Assembly: GCA_947471745.1 (NCBI GenBank)
Contig: CANJKZ010000142.1
Coordinates: forward strand, 4,270,501 to 4,334,500
Length of the DNA: 64,000 nucleotides
Direction: 5' to 3'
From: Closterium sp. Naga37s-1
Taxonomy: Eukaryota > Streptophyta > Zygnematophyceae > Desmidiales > Closteriaceae
Under the pieces are notes generated by a model. The model did no database searches and was not told where the DNA came from. It saw nothing but the letters and a program-made list of their open reading frames with translations. Positions within the stretch are counted from its first letter, which is position 1; the number at the start of each line of letters is the position of its first letter. Positions 1 through 13,100 of the stretch are shown here, in pieces. Both the position numbers and the translations under genes were made by a program.

Positions 1-279
1 ACATTCCACTCGTACATGGCACCTGCACTACAGGCGCACATACCGACCAAACTAACCAGCGCATTACTTATGTTTGGAGAGATGCAATTAGTACCATATT
101 CTTGCCAATCCACTAAATTAGACCTTCTACTTCAACAACACTAGGTTGTGACCTTTCCGATTCACATAGTTTGGGAGATTTCAGAGTTCCAGCTCCGCCT
201 TGTACCTACACACAAGCGTGCATACTGAACTTACGGGCCGACGCATTATTCTTTCTGTACAAAGACAACGAATACCATA
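1..279 (+). repeat. ~360-bp satellite, partial unit, forward orientation
   Basis: The sequence matches the satellite that fills 19043-20852 and, inverted, 26641-43414. Shared landmarks include CGTACATGGCACCTGCACTA, GTCCACTAGATTAGGCC-like and CACACAAGCGTGCATACTGA stretches. The unit stops in its CCATA segment, where the Tc1-like element begins. No coding content. Confidence 0.85.
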
Positions 280-1128
280 CACTGAACGAAATAATTGTCC
301 ATATGCTCATGTTTCAAGACATGAACGGGCATTAGTGGCCATGGTGATTAAGCCTTAATAACTGGACCACATGAGGTCAAAGACTGAAGGGTTGTACATC
401 TAAACACGCTGCATGTTGGCCATAAACTCGGTTAAACAAGCAGCGAATATAGAAATAGGCAAATACTAGCATAAGGACAGTTTTTTACAATTACAGTCAC
501 ACATGCAAGGCAAGCAGAATCTAGTACTTGGTCCAGCGACCCTTGGCCTTGAGCACAGCCCGCACACGCCTAGGCATGCTGTCGATCAGCTCACTGCACC
601 AAGCCGCAGGGATTTTCTCCCATTCCACTTGTACTCTGTCCCATAGCTCGAGAATGCCTGCAGGGGGGTGGGGGTAAGCAAGCAGCTGCTTCTTCAAGTA
701 ACCCCACAGATGTTCTATGGGGTTGAGGTCCGGACTAGATGCTGGCCATGGGAGCACAGAGTACGGCTGCTCGGCAAGGTAAGTTTTGACCATCTTGCAT
801 GTATGCTTCGGGTCATTGTCATGCTGGAACACAACAGTCTCGGGATCAAACTCGTAATGCTCAATAGTCTGCTGCAGCTCATCCTGCAGGATTGAACGGT
901 ACAACTCGCCGTTCATTCTTCCCTCTATCTTGCACATGAAACCCGCGCCGTTGTATGTCATGCACCCCCAAATCATGATGGAGCCGCCGCCATGTTTGAC
1001 GGTCTGTTTCACATGGTGCGGCTCCATGTGACAGTCCTCCCTAATCCAGGCCCAACTACGGCCGTCGCTACTAAACCGGCAGATTTTCGTTTCGTCGCTC
1101 CACACCACACATTTCCAGTCGTCGAGCG
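280..1128 (-). mobile_element. Tc1/mariner-type transposon, 3' part
   Basis: The element begins at CACTGAACG directly after a TA in the satellite, as expected for Tc1/mariner elements, which duplicate TA. It holds the C-terminal half of a DD34E transposase on the minus strand. The other end, with the DNA-binding N-terminus and second inverted repeat, is missing: at about 1128 the sequence passes into the minisatellite. The exact TIR cannot be proved without its partner. Confidence 0.75.
521..1128 (-). pseudogene. Tc1-family transposase, C-terminal DDE domain, truncated
   Basis: About 200 residues of a Tc1-type DDE transposase, which would cut and paste the element. The catalytic triad is visible: the first Asp in VVWSDETK, the second in QHDNDPKHT, and the Glu in SSPDLNPIEHLW, with 34 residues between the last two (DD34E, the Tc1 spacing). 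The frame ends at a TAG at 521-523 after KGRWTKY. Upstream of LDDWKC the frame runs into proline-rich minisatellite translation, so the N-terminal HTH domains and the start codon are lost. The retained part has no internal stop, so the truncation may be fairly recent. Not expected to be active. Confidence 0.85.
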
Positions 1129-4100
1129 GGGTGCTGGAAAGCGGGAGAATGGGGCGGGGTGACGGAAAGAGGGAGAATGGGGCGGGGTGACGGAAAGCGG
1201 GAGAATGGGGCGGGGTGACGGAAAGCGGGAGAATGGGGCGGGGTGACGGATAGCGGGAGAATGGGGCGGGGTGATGGAAAGCGGGAGAATGGGGCGGGGT
1301 GATGGAAAGCGGGAGAATGGGGCGGGGTGATGGAAAGCGGGAGAATGGGGCGGGGTGATGGAAGGAGGGAGAATGGGGCGGGGTGATGGAAAGCGGGGGA
1401 ATGGGGCGGGGTGATGGACAGCAGGAGAATGAGGCGGGGTGATGGAAAGCGGGAGAATGGGGCAAGGTGATGGAAAGCGGGAGAATGGGGCGGGGTGATG
1501 GAAAGCGGGAGAATGGGGTGGGGTGATGGAAAGTGGGAGAATGGGGTGGGGTTATGGAAAGCCGGAGAATGGGGCGGGGTGATGGAAAGCTGGAGAATTG
1601 GGCGGGGTGATGGAAAGCGGGAGAATGGGGCAGGGTGATGGAAGGAGGGAGAATGGGGCGGGGTGATGGACGGAGGGAGAATGGGGCGGGGTGATGGAAA
1701 GTGGGAGAATGGGGCGGGGAGATGGAAAGCGGGAGAATGGGGCGGGGTGATGGAAAGCAGGAGAATGGGGTGGGGTGATGGAAAGCGGGAGAATGGGGCG
1801 GGGTGATGGAAGGAGGGAGAATGGGGCGGGGTGATGGAAGGAGGGAGAATGGGGCGGGGTGCTGGAAAGCGGGAGAATGGGGCGGGGTGACGGAAAGAGG
1901 GAGAATGGGGCGGGGTGACGGAAAGCGGGAGAATGGGGCGGGGTGACGGAAAGCGGGAGAATGGGGCGGGGTGACGGATAGCGGGAGAATGGGGCGGGGT
2001 GATGGAAAGCGGGAGAATGGGGCGGGGTGATGGAAAGCGGGAGAATGGGGCGGGGTGATGGAAGGAGGGAGAATGGGGCGGGGTGATGGAAAGCGGGGGA
2101 ATGGGGCGGGGTGATGGAAGGAGGGAGAATGGGGCGGGGTGATGGAAGGAGGGAGAATGGGGCGGGGTGATGGAAAGCGGGAGAATGGGGCGAGGTGACG
2201 GAAAGCGGGAGAATGGGGCGGGGTGACGGAAAGCGGGAGAACGGGGCGGGGTGACGGAAAGCGGGAGAACGGGGCGGGGTGACGGAAAGCGGGAAAATGG
2301 GGCGGGGTGATGGAAAGCGGGAGAACAGGGCGGGGTGATGGAAAGCGGGAGAATGGGGCGGGGTGATGGAAAGCGGGAGAATTGGGCAGGGTGATGGAAA
2401 GCGGGAGAATGGGGCCGGGTGATGGAAAGCGGGAGAATGGGACGGGGTGATGGAAAGCGGGAGAATGGGGCGGGGTGATGGAAAGCAGGAGAATGGGGTG
2501 GGGTGATGGAAAGCGGGAGAATGGGGCGGGGTGATGGAAAGCGGGAGAATGGGGCGGGGTGATGGAAGCAGGGAGAATGGGGCGGGATGATGGAAGGAGG
2601 GAGAATGGGGCGGGGTGATGGAAAGCGGGAGAATGGGGCGGGGTGATGAAAAGCGGGAGAATGGGGCGGGGTGATGGAAAGCGGGAGAATGGGACGGGGT
2701 GATGGAAGGAGGGAGAATGGGGCGGGGTGATGGATGGAGGGAGAATGGGGCGGGGTGATTGAAGGAGGGAGAATAAGGCGGAGTGATGGAAAGGAGGAGA
2801 ATGGGGCAGGGAGATGGAAAGCGGGACAATGGGGCGGGGTGATGGAAAGCGGGAGAATGGGGCGGAGTGATGGAAGGAGGGAGAATATGGCGGGGTGATG
2901 GACGGAGGGAGAATGGGACGGGGTGATGGAAAGCGGGAGAATGGGGCGGGGAGATGGAAAGCGGGAGAATGGGGCGGGGTGATGGAAAGCAGGAGAATGG
3001 GGTGGGGTGATGGAAAGCGGGAGAATGGGGCGGGGTGATGGAAGGAGGGAGAATGGGGCGGGGTGATGGAAGGAGGGAGAATGGGGCGGGGTGCTGGAAA
3101 GCGGGAGAATGGGGCGGGGTGACGGAAAGAGGGAGAATGGGGCGGGGTGACGGAAAGCGGGAGAATGGGGCGGGGTGACGGAAAGCGGGAGAATGGGGCG
3201 GGGTGACGGATAGCGGGAGAATGGGGCGGGGTGATGGAAAGCGGGAGAATGGGGCGGGGTGATGGAAGGAGGGAGAATGGGGCGGGGTGATGGAAAGCGG
3301 GGGAATGGGGCGGGGTGATGGAAGGAGGGAGAATGGGGCGGGGTGATGGAAGGAGGGAGAATGGGGCGGGGTGATGGAAAGCGGGAGAATGGGGCGAGGT
3401 GACGGAAAGAGGGAGAATGGGGCGGGGTGACGGAAAGCGGGAGAATGGGGCGGGGTGACGGAAAGCAGGAGAACGGGGCGGGGTGACGGAAAGCGGGAGA
3501 ATGGGGCGGGGTGACGGAAAGCGGGAGAACAGGGCGGGGTGATGGAAAGCGGGAGAATGGGGCGGGGTGATGGAAAGCGGGAGAATGGGGCGGGGTGATG
3601 GAAAGCGGGAGAATGGGGCGGGGTGATGGAAGGAGGGAGAATGGGGCGGGGTGATGGAAAGCGGGAGATTGGGGCGGGGTGATGGAAAGCGGGAGAATGG
3701 GGCGGGGTGATGGAAAGCGGGAGAATGGGGCGGGGTGATGGAAAGCGGGAGAATGGGGCCGGGTGATGGAAAGCGGGAGAATGGGACGGGGTGATGGAAA
3801 GCGGGAGAATGGGGCGGGGTGATGGAAAGCGGGAGAATGGCGCGGGGTTTTGGAAAGCGGGAGAATGGGGCGGGGTGATGGAAAGCAGGAGAATGGGGCG
3901 GGGTGATGGAAAGCGGGAGAATGGGCGGGGTGATGGAAAGCGGGCGAATGGGGCGGGGTGATGGAAGCGGGAGAATCGGGTGGGGTGATGGAAAGCTGGA
4001 GAATGGGGCGGGGTGATGGAAAGCGGAAGAATGGGGCGGGGTGATGGAAAGCGGGAGAATGGGGCGGGGTGATGGAAAGCGGGAGAATGGGGCGGGGTGA

Positions 4101-7100
4101 TGGAAAGCGGGAGAATGGGGCGGGGTGATGGAAAGCGGGAGAATGGGGCGGGGTGATGGAAGGAGGGAGAATGGGGCGGGGTGATGGACGGAGGGAGAAT
4201 GGGGCGGGGTGATGGAAAGCGGGAGAATGGGGCGGGGAGATGGGAAGCGGGAGAATGGGGCGGGGTGATAATAAGCAGGAGAATGGGGTGGGGTGATGGA
4301 AGGAGGGAGAATGGGGCGGGGTGCTGGAAAGCGGGAGAATGGGGCGGGGTGACGGAAAGGGGGAGAATGGGGCGGGGTGACGGAAAGCGGGAGAATGGGG
4401 CGGGGTGACGGAAAGCGGGAGAATGGGGCGGGGTGACGGATAGCGGGAGAATGGGGCGGGGTGATGGAAAGCGGGAGAATGGGGCAGGGTGATGGAAAGC
4501 GGGAGAATGGGGCGGGGTGATGGAAAGCGGGGGAATGGGGCGGGGTGATGGAAGGAGGGAGAATGGGGCGGGGTGATGGAAAGCGGGAGAATGGGGCGGG
4601 GTGATGGAAAGCGGGAGAATGGGGCGAGGTGACGGAAAGAGGGAGAATGGGGCGGGGTGACAGAAAGCGGGAGAATTGGGCGGGGTGACGGAAAGCGGGA
4701 GAACGGGGCGGGGTGACGGAAAGCAGGAGAATGGGGCGGGGTGATGGAAAGCGGGAGAACAGGGCGGGGTGATGGAAAGCGGGAGAATGGGGCGGGGTGA
4801 TGGAAAGCGGGAGAATGGGGCGGGGTGATGGAAAGCAGGAGAATGGGGCGGGGTGATGGAAGGAGGGAGAATGGGGCGGGGTGATGGAAAGCGGGAGATT
4901 GGGGCGGGGTGATGGAAAGCGGGAGAATGGGGCGGGGTGATGGAAAGCGGGAGAATGGGGCGGGGTGATGGAAAGCGGGAGAATGGGGCCGGGTGATGGA
5001 AAGCGGGAGAATGGGACGGGGTGATGGAAAGCGGGAGAATGGGGCGGGAAGATGGAAAGCGGGAGAATGGGGCGGGGTTTTGGAAAGCGGGAGAATGGGG
5101 CGGGGTGATGGAAAGCGGGAGAATGGGGCGGGGTGATGGAAGGAGGGAGAATGGGGCGGGGTGATGGAAAGCGGGAGAATGGCCGGGGTGACGGAAAGCG
5201 GGAGAATGGGGCGGGGTGATGGAAAGCGGGAGAATGGGGTGGGGTGATGGAAAGCTGGAGAATGGGGCGGGGAGATGGAAAGCGGGAGAATGGGGCGGGG
5301 AGATGGAAAGCGGGAGAATGGGGCGGGGTGATGGAAAGCGGGAGAATGGGGCCGGGTGATGGAAAGCGGGAGAATGGGGCGGGGTGATGGAAAGCGGGAG
5401 AATGGGGCGGGGTGATGGAAAGCGGGAGAATGGGGCGGGGTGATGGAAAGCGGGAGAATGGGGCCGGGTGATGGAAAGCGGGAGAATGGGACGGGGTGAT
5501 GGAAAGCGGGAGAATGGGGCGGGGTGATGGAAAGCGGGAGAATGGGGCGGGGTTTTGGAAAGCGGGAGAATGGGGCGGGGTGATGGAAAGCGGGAGAATG
5601 GGGCAGAGTGATGGAAGGAGGGAGAATGGGGCGGGGTGATGGAAAGCGGGAGAATGGGCAGGGTGATGGAAAGCGGGAGAATGGGGCGGGGTGATGGAAA
5701 GCGGGAGAATGGGGCGGGGTGATGGAAAGCGGGAGAATGGGGCGGGGTGATGGAAAGCGGGAGAATGGGGCGGGGTGATGGAAAGCGGGAGAATTTGGCG
5801 GGGTTATGGAAAGCGGGAGAATGGGGCGGGGTGATGGAAAGCGGGAGAATGGGGCGGGGTGATGGAAAGCGGGAGAATGGGGCGGGGTGTTGGAAAGAGG
5901 GAGAATGGGGCGGGGTGATGGAAGGAGGGAGAATGGGGCGGGGTGATGGAAAGCGGGAGAACGGGGCGGGGTGATGGAAAGCGGGAGAATGGGGTGGGGT
6001 GATGGAAAGCGGGAGAACGGGGCGGGGTGATGGAAAGCGGGAGAACGGGGCGGGGTGATGGAAAGCGGGAGAACGGGGCGGGGTGATGGAAAGCGGGAGA
6101 ACGGGGCGGGGTGATGGAAAGCGGGAGAATGGGCTGGGGTGATGGAAAGCGGGAGAATGGGGCGGGGTGATGGAAAGCGGGAGAATGGGGCGGGGTGATG
6201 GAAAGCGGGAGAATGGGGCGGGGTGATGGAAGGAGGGAGAATGGGACGGGATGATGGAAAGCGGGAGAATGGGGCGGGGTGATGGAAAGCGGGAGAATGG
6301 GGCGGGGTGATGGAAAGCGGGAGAATGGGGCGGGGTGATGGAAAGCGGGAGAATGGGGCCGGGTGATGGAAAGCGGGAGAATGGGACGGGGTGATGGAAA
6401 GCGGGAGAATGGGGCGGGGAGATGGAAAGCGGGAGAATGCGGCGGGGTTTTGGAAAGCGGGAGAATGTGGCGGGGTGATGGAAAGCGGGAGAATGGGGCG
6501 GGGTGATGGAAGGAGGGAGAATGGGGCGGGGTGATGGAAAGCGGGAGAATGGGCGGGGTGATGGACAGCGGGAGAATGGGGCGGGGTGATGGAAAGCGGG
6601 AGAATGGGGCGGGGTGATGGAAAGCGGGAGAATGGGGCGGGGTGATGGAAAGCGGGAGAATGGGGCGGGGTGATGGAAAGCGGGAGAATGGGGCGGGGTG
6701 ATGGAAAGTGGGAGAATGTGGTGGGGTTATGGAAAGCCGGAGAATGGGGCGGGGTGATGGAAAGCGGGAGAATGGGGCGGGGTGATGGAAAGCGGGAGAA
6801 TGGGGTGGGGAGATGGAAGGAGGGAGAATGGGGCGGGGTGATGGATGGAGGGAGAATGGGGCGGGGTGATGGAAAGCGGGAGAATGGGGCGGGGAGATGG
6901 AAAGCGGGAGAATGGGGCGGGGTGATGGAAAGCAGGAGAATGGGGCGGGGTGATGGAAAGCGGGAGAATGGGGCGGGGTGATGGAAGGAGGGAGAATGGG
7001 GCGGGGTGATGGAAGGAGGGAGAATGGGGCAGGGTGCTGGAAAGCGGGAGAATGGGGCGGGGTGACGGAAAGAGGGAGAATGGGGCGGGGTGATGGAAAG

Positions 7101-10100
7101 CGGGAGAATGGGGCGGGGTGATGGAAAGCCGGAGAATGGGGCGGGGTGATGGAAAGCTGGAGAATTGGGCGGGGTGATGGAAAGCGGGAGAATGGGGCAG
7201 GGTGATGGAAGGAGGGAGAATGGGGCGGGGTGATGGACGGAGGGAGAATGGGGCGGGGTGATGGAAAGTGGGAGAATGGGGCGGGGAGATGGAAAGCGGG
7301 AGAATGGGGCGGGGTGATGGAAAGCAGGAGAATGGGGTGGGGTGATGGAAAGCGGGAGAATGGGGCGGGGTGATGGAAGGAGGGAGAATGGGGCGGGGTG
7401 ATGGAAGGAGGGAGAATGGGGCGGGGTGCTGGAAAGCGGGAGAATGGGGCGGGGTGACGGAAAGAGGGAGAATGGGGCGGGGTGACGGAAAGCGGGAGAA
7501 TGGGGCAGGGTGACGGATAGCGGGAGAATGGGGCGGGGTGATGGAAAGCGGGAGAATGGGGCAGGGTGATGGAAAGCGGGAGAATGGGGCGGGGTGATGG
7601 AAAGCGGGAGAATGGGGCGGGGTGATGGAAGGAGGGAGAATTGGGCGGGGTGATGGAAGGAGGGAGAATGGGGCGGGGTGATGGAAGGAGGGAGAATGGG
7701 GCGGGGTGATGGAAAGCGGGAGAATGGGGCGAGGTGACGGAAAGAGGGAGAATGGGGCGGGGTGACGGAAAGCGGGAGAATGGGGCGGGGTGACGGAAAG
7801 CGGGAGAACGGGGCGGGGTGACGGAAAGCGGGAGAATGGGGCGGGGTGATGGAAAGCGGGAGAACATGGCGGGTGATGGAAAGCCGGAGAATGGGGCGGG
7901 GTGATGGAAAGCGGGAGAATGGGGCGGGGTGATGGAAAGCAGGAGAATGGGGCGGGTTGATGGAAGGAGGGAGAATGTGGCGAGGTGATGGAAAGCGGGA
8001 GAATGGGGCGGGGTGATGGAAAGCGGGAGAATGGGGCGGGGTGATGGAAAGCGGGAGAATGAGGCGGGGTGATGGAAAGCGGGAGAATGAGGCGGGGTGA
8101 TGGAAAGCGGGAGAATGGGGCGGGGTGATGGAAAGCGGGTGAATGGGGCGGGGTGATGGAAAGCGGGAGAATGGGGCGGGGTGATGGAAGGAGGGAGAAT
8201 GGGGCGGGATGATGGAAGGAGGGAGAATGGGGCGGGGTGATAGAAAGCGTGAGAATGGGGTGGGGTGATGGAAAGCGGGAGAATGGGGCGGGGTAATGGA
8301 AAGCGGGAGAACGGGGCGGGGTGATGGAAAGCGGGAGAACGAGGCGGGGTGATGGAAGGAGGGAGAATGAGGCAGGGTGATGGATGGAGGGAGAATGGAG
8401 CGGGTTGATGGAAGGAGGGAGAATGGGGCGGAGTGATGGAAAGGAGGGGAATGGGGCAGGGAGATGGAAAGCGGGAGAATGGGGCGGGGTGATGGAAAGC
8501 GGGAGAATGGGGCGGGGTGATGGAAAGCGGGAGAATGGGGCGGGGTGATGGAAGGAGGGAGAATGGGGCGGGGTGATGGAAGGAGGGAGAATGGGGCGGG
8601 GTGATGGAAAGCGGGAGAATGGGGCGGGGTGATGGAAAGCGGGAGAATGGGGCGGGGTGATGGAAAGCGGGAGAATGGGGAGGGGTGATGGAAAGCGGGA
8701 GAATGGGGCGGGGTGATGGAAGGAGGGAGAATGGGGCGGGGTGACGGAAAGCGGGAGAATGGGGCGGGGTGACGGAAAGAGGGAGAATGGGGCGGGGTGA
8801 CGGAAAGCGGGAGAATGGGGCGGGTGACGAAAAGCGGGAGAATGGGGCGGGGTGACGGAATGCGGGAGAATGGGGCGGGGTGATGGAAAGCGGGAGAATG
8901 GGGCGGGGTGATGGAAAGCGGGAGAATGGGGCGGGGTGATGGAAGGCGGGAGAATGGGGCGGGGTGATGGAAGGAGGGAGAATGGGGCGGGTTGATGGAA
9001 GGAGGGAGAATGGGGCGGGGTGATGGAAGGAGGGAGAATGGGGCGGGGTGATGGAAGGAGGGAGAATGGGGCAGGGTGAGGGAAGGAGGGAGAATGGGGC
9101 GGGGTGACGGAAAGAGGGAGAATGGGGCGGGGTGACGGAAAGCGGGAGAATGGGGCGGGGTGACGGAAAGCGGGAGAATGGGGCGGGGTGACGGAAAGCG
9201 GGAGAATGGGGCGGGGTGACGGAAAGCGGGAGAATGGGGCGGGGTGACGGAAAGCGGGAGAATGGGGCGGGGTGACGGAAAGCGGGAGAATGGGGCGGGG
9301 TGATGGAAAGCGGGAGAATGGGGCGGGGTGACGGAAAGCGGGAGAATGGGGTGGGGTGATGGAAGGAGGGAGAATGGGGCGGGGTGATGGATGGAGGGAG
9401 AATGGGGCGGGGTGATGGAAGGAGGGAGAATGGGGCGGGGTGATGGAAAGCGGGAGAATAGGGCGGGGTGATGAAAAGCGGGAGAATGGGGCAGGGTGAT
9501 GGAAAGCAGGAGAATGGGGCGGGGTGATGGAAAGCGGGAGAATAAGGCGGGGTGATGGAAAGCGGGGGAATGGGGCGGGGTGATGGAAAGCGGGAGAATG
9601 GGGCGGGGTGATGGAAAGCGCGAGAATGGCGCGGGGTGATGGAAAGCGGGAGAATGAGGCGGGGTGATGGAAAGCGAGAGAATGGGGCGGGGTGATGGAA
9701 GGAGGGAGAATGGGGCGGGGTGATGGAAAGTGGGAGAATGGGGCGGGGTGATGGAAAGCGGGAGAATGGGGCGGGGTGATGGAAGGAGGGAGAATGGGGC
9801 GGGGTGATGGAACGCGGGAGAATGGGGCGAGGTGATGGAAAGCGGGAGAATGGGGCGGGGTGACGGAAAGCGGGAGAATGGGGCGGGGCGACGGAAAGCG
9901 GGAGAATGGGGCGGGGTGATGGAAGGCGGGAGAATGGGGTGGGGTGATGGAAAGCGGGTGAATGGGGCGGGGTGATGGAAAGCGGGAAAATGGGGCGGGG
10001 TGATGGAAGGAGGGAGAATGGGGCGGGGTGATGGAAAGCGGGAGAATGGGGCGGGGTGATGGAAGGAGGGAGAATGGGGCGGGGTGATGGAAAGCGGGAG

Positions 10101-13100
10101 AATGGGGCGGGGTGATGGAAAGCGGGAGAATGGGGCGGGGTGATGGAAGGAGGAAGAATGGGGCGGGGTGATGGAAAACGGGAGAATGGGGCGGGGTGAT
10201 GGAAAGCGGGAGAATGGGGAGGGGTGATGGAAAGCGGGAGAATGGGGCGGGGTGATGGAAAGCGGGAGAATGGGGCGGGGTGATGGAAGGAGGGAGAATG
10301 GGGCAAGGTGATGGAAAGCGGGAGAATGAGGCGGGGTGATGGAAAGCGGGAGAATGGGGCGGGGTGATGGAAAGCGGGAGAATGGGGCGGGGTGATGGAA
10401 AGCGGGAGAATGGGGCGGGGTGATGGAAAGCGGGTGAATGGGGCGGGGTGATGGAAGGAGGGAGAATGGGGCGAGGTGATGGAAAGCGGGAGAATGGGGC
10501 GGGGTGATGGAAAGCGGGAGAATGGGGCGGGGTGATGGAAAGCGGGAGAATGGGGTGGGGTGATGGAAGGAGGGAGAATAGGGAGGGGTGATGGATGGAG
10601 GGAGAATGGGGCGGGGTGATGGAAGGAGGGAGAATGGGGCGGGGTGATGGAAAGCGGGAGAATGGGGCGGGGTGATGAAAAGCGGGAGAATGGGGCAGGG
10701 TGATGGAAAGCAGGAGAATGGGGCGGGGTGATGGAAAGCGGGAGAATAAGGCGGGGTGATGGAAAGCGGGGGAATGGGGCGGGGTGATGGAAAGCGGGAG
10801 AATGGGGCGGGGTGATGGAAAGCGCGAGAATGGCGCGGGGTGATGGAAAGCGGGAGAATGAGGCGGGGTGATGGAAAGCGAGAGAATGGGGCGGGGTGAT
10901 GGAAGGAGGGAGAATGGGGCGGGGTGATGGAAAGTGGGAGAATGGGGCGGGGTGATGGAAAGCGGGAGAATGGGGCGGGGTGATGGAAGGAGGGAAAATG
11001 GGGCGGGGTGATGGAACGCGGGAGAATGGGGCGAGGTGATGGAAAGCGGGAGAATGGGGCGGGGTGACGGAAAGCGGGAGAATGGGGCAGGGCGACGGAA
11101 AGCGGGAGAATGGGGCGGGGTGATGGAAGGCGGGAGAATGGGGCGGGGTGATGGAAAGCGGGTGAATGGGGAGGGGTGACGGAAAGCGGGAGAATGGGGC
11201 GGGTTGACGGAAAGGGGGAGAATGGGGCGGGGTGACGGAAAGCGGAAGAATGGGGCGGGGTGACGGAAAGCGGGAGAATGGGGCGGGGTGATGTAAAGCG
11301 GGAGAATGGGGCGGGGTGATGGAAAGCGGGAGAATGGGGCGGGGTGATGGAAAGCGGGAGAGTGGGGTGGGGTGATGGAAAGGGGGAGAATGGGGCGGGG
11401 TGATGGAAGGAGGGAGAATGGGGCGGGGTGATGGAAGGAGGGAGAATGGGGCGGGGTGATGGAAAGCGGGGGAATGGGGCGGGGTGATGGAAAGCGGGAG
11501 AATGGGGCAGGGTGATGGAAGGAGGGAGAATGGGGCGGGGTGATGGAAAGCGGGAGAATGGGGCGGGGTGATGGAAAGTGGGAGAATAAGGCGGGGTGAT
11601 GGAAAGCGGGAAAATGGGGCGGGGTGATGGAAAGCGGGAGAATGGGGCGGGGTGATGGAAAGCGGGAGAATGGGGCGGGGTGATGGAAGGAGGGAGAATG
11701 GGGCGGGGTGATGGAAAGCGGGAGAATGGAGCGGGGTGATGGAAAGCGGGAGAATGGGGCGGGGTGATGGAAGGAGGAAGAATGGGGCGGGGTGATGGAA
11801 AACGGGAGAATGGGGCGGGGTGATGGAAAGCGGGAGAATGGGGAGGGGTGATGGAAAGCGGGAGAATGGGGCGGGGTGATGGAAAGCGGGAGAATGGGGC
11901 GGGGTGATGGAAGGAGGGAAAATGGGGCAAGGTGATGGAAAGCGGGAGAATGGGGCGGGGTGATGGAAAGCGGGAGAATGGGGCGGGGTGATGGAAGGAG
12001 GGAGAATGGGGCGGGGTGATGGAACGCGGGAGAATGGGGCGAGGTGATGGAAAGCGGGAGAATGGGGCGGGGTGACGGAAAGCGGGAGAATGGGGCGGGG
12101 TGATGGAAAGCGGGAGAATGGGGCGGGGTGATGGAAAGCGGGAGAATGGGGCGGGGTGATGGAAGGAGGGAGAATGGGGCGGAGTGATGGAAAGGAGGGG
12201 AATGGGGCAGGGAGATGGAAAGCGGGAGAATGGGGCGGGGTGATGGAAAGCGGGAGAATGGGGCGGGGTGATGGAAAGCGGGAGAATGGGGAGGGGTGAT
12301 GGAAAGCGGGAGAATGGGGCGGGGTGATGGAAGGAGGGAGAATGGGGCGGGGTGATGGAAGGAGGGAGAATGGGGCGGGGTGATGGAAAGCGGGAGAATG
12401 GGGCGGGGTGACGGAAAGAGGGAGAATGGGGCGGGGTGACGGAAAGCGGGAGAATGGGGCGGGTGACGAAAAGCGGGAGAATGGGGCGGGGTGACAGAAT
12501 GCGGGAGAATGGGGCGGGGTGATGGAAAGCGGGAGAATGGGGCGGGGTGATGGAAAGCGGGAGAATGGGGCGGGGTGATGGAAGGCGGGAGAATGGGGCG
12601 GGGTGATGGAAGGAGGGAGAATGGGGCGGGGTGATGGAAAGCGGGGGAATGGGGCGGGGTGATGGAAAGCGGGAGAATGGGGCAGGGTGATGGAAGGAGG
12701 GAGAATGGGGCGGGGTGATGGAAAGCGGGAGAATGGGGCGGGGTGATGGAAAGTGGGAGAATAAGGCGGGGTGATGGAAAGCGGGAAAATGGGGCGGGGT
12801 GATGGAAAGCGGGAGAATGGGGCGGGGTGATGGAAAGCGGGAGAATGGGGCGGGGTGATGGAAGGAGGGAGAATGGGGCGGGGTGATGGAAAGCGGGAGA
12901 ATGGAGCGGGGTGATGGAAAGCGGGAGAATGGGGCGGGGTGATGGAAGGAGGAAGAATGGGGCGGGGTGATGGAAAACGGGAGAATGGGGCGGGGTGATG
13001 GAAAGCGGGAGAATGGGGAGGGGTGATGGAAAGCGGGAGAATGGGGCGGGGTGATGGAAAGCGGGAGAATGGGGCGGGGTGATGGAAGGAGGGAAAATGG

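Noticed and set aside
1071..11930. A 3619-codon proline/serine/histidine-rich frame on minus (and similar frames at 5804-14179, 6727-14136, 15691-19140)
   Set aside because: It is the translation of the 28-bp minisatellite, which lacks stops in all minus frames; it runs out of phase into the Tc1 transposase sequence and has no gene-like start or end.
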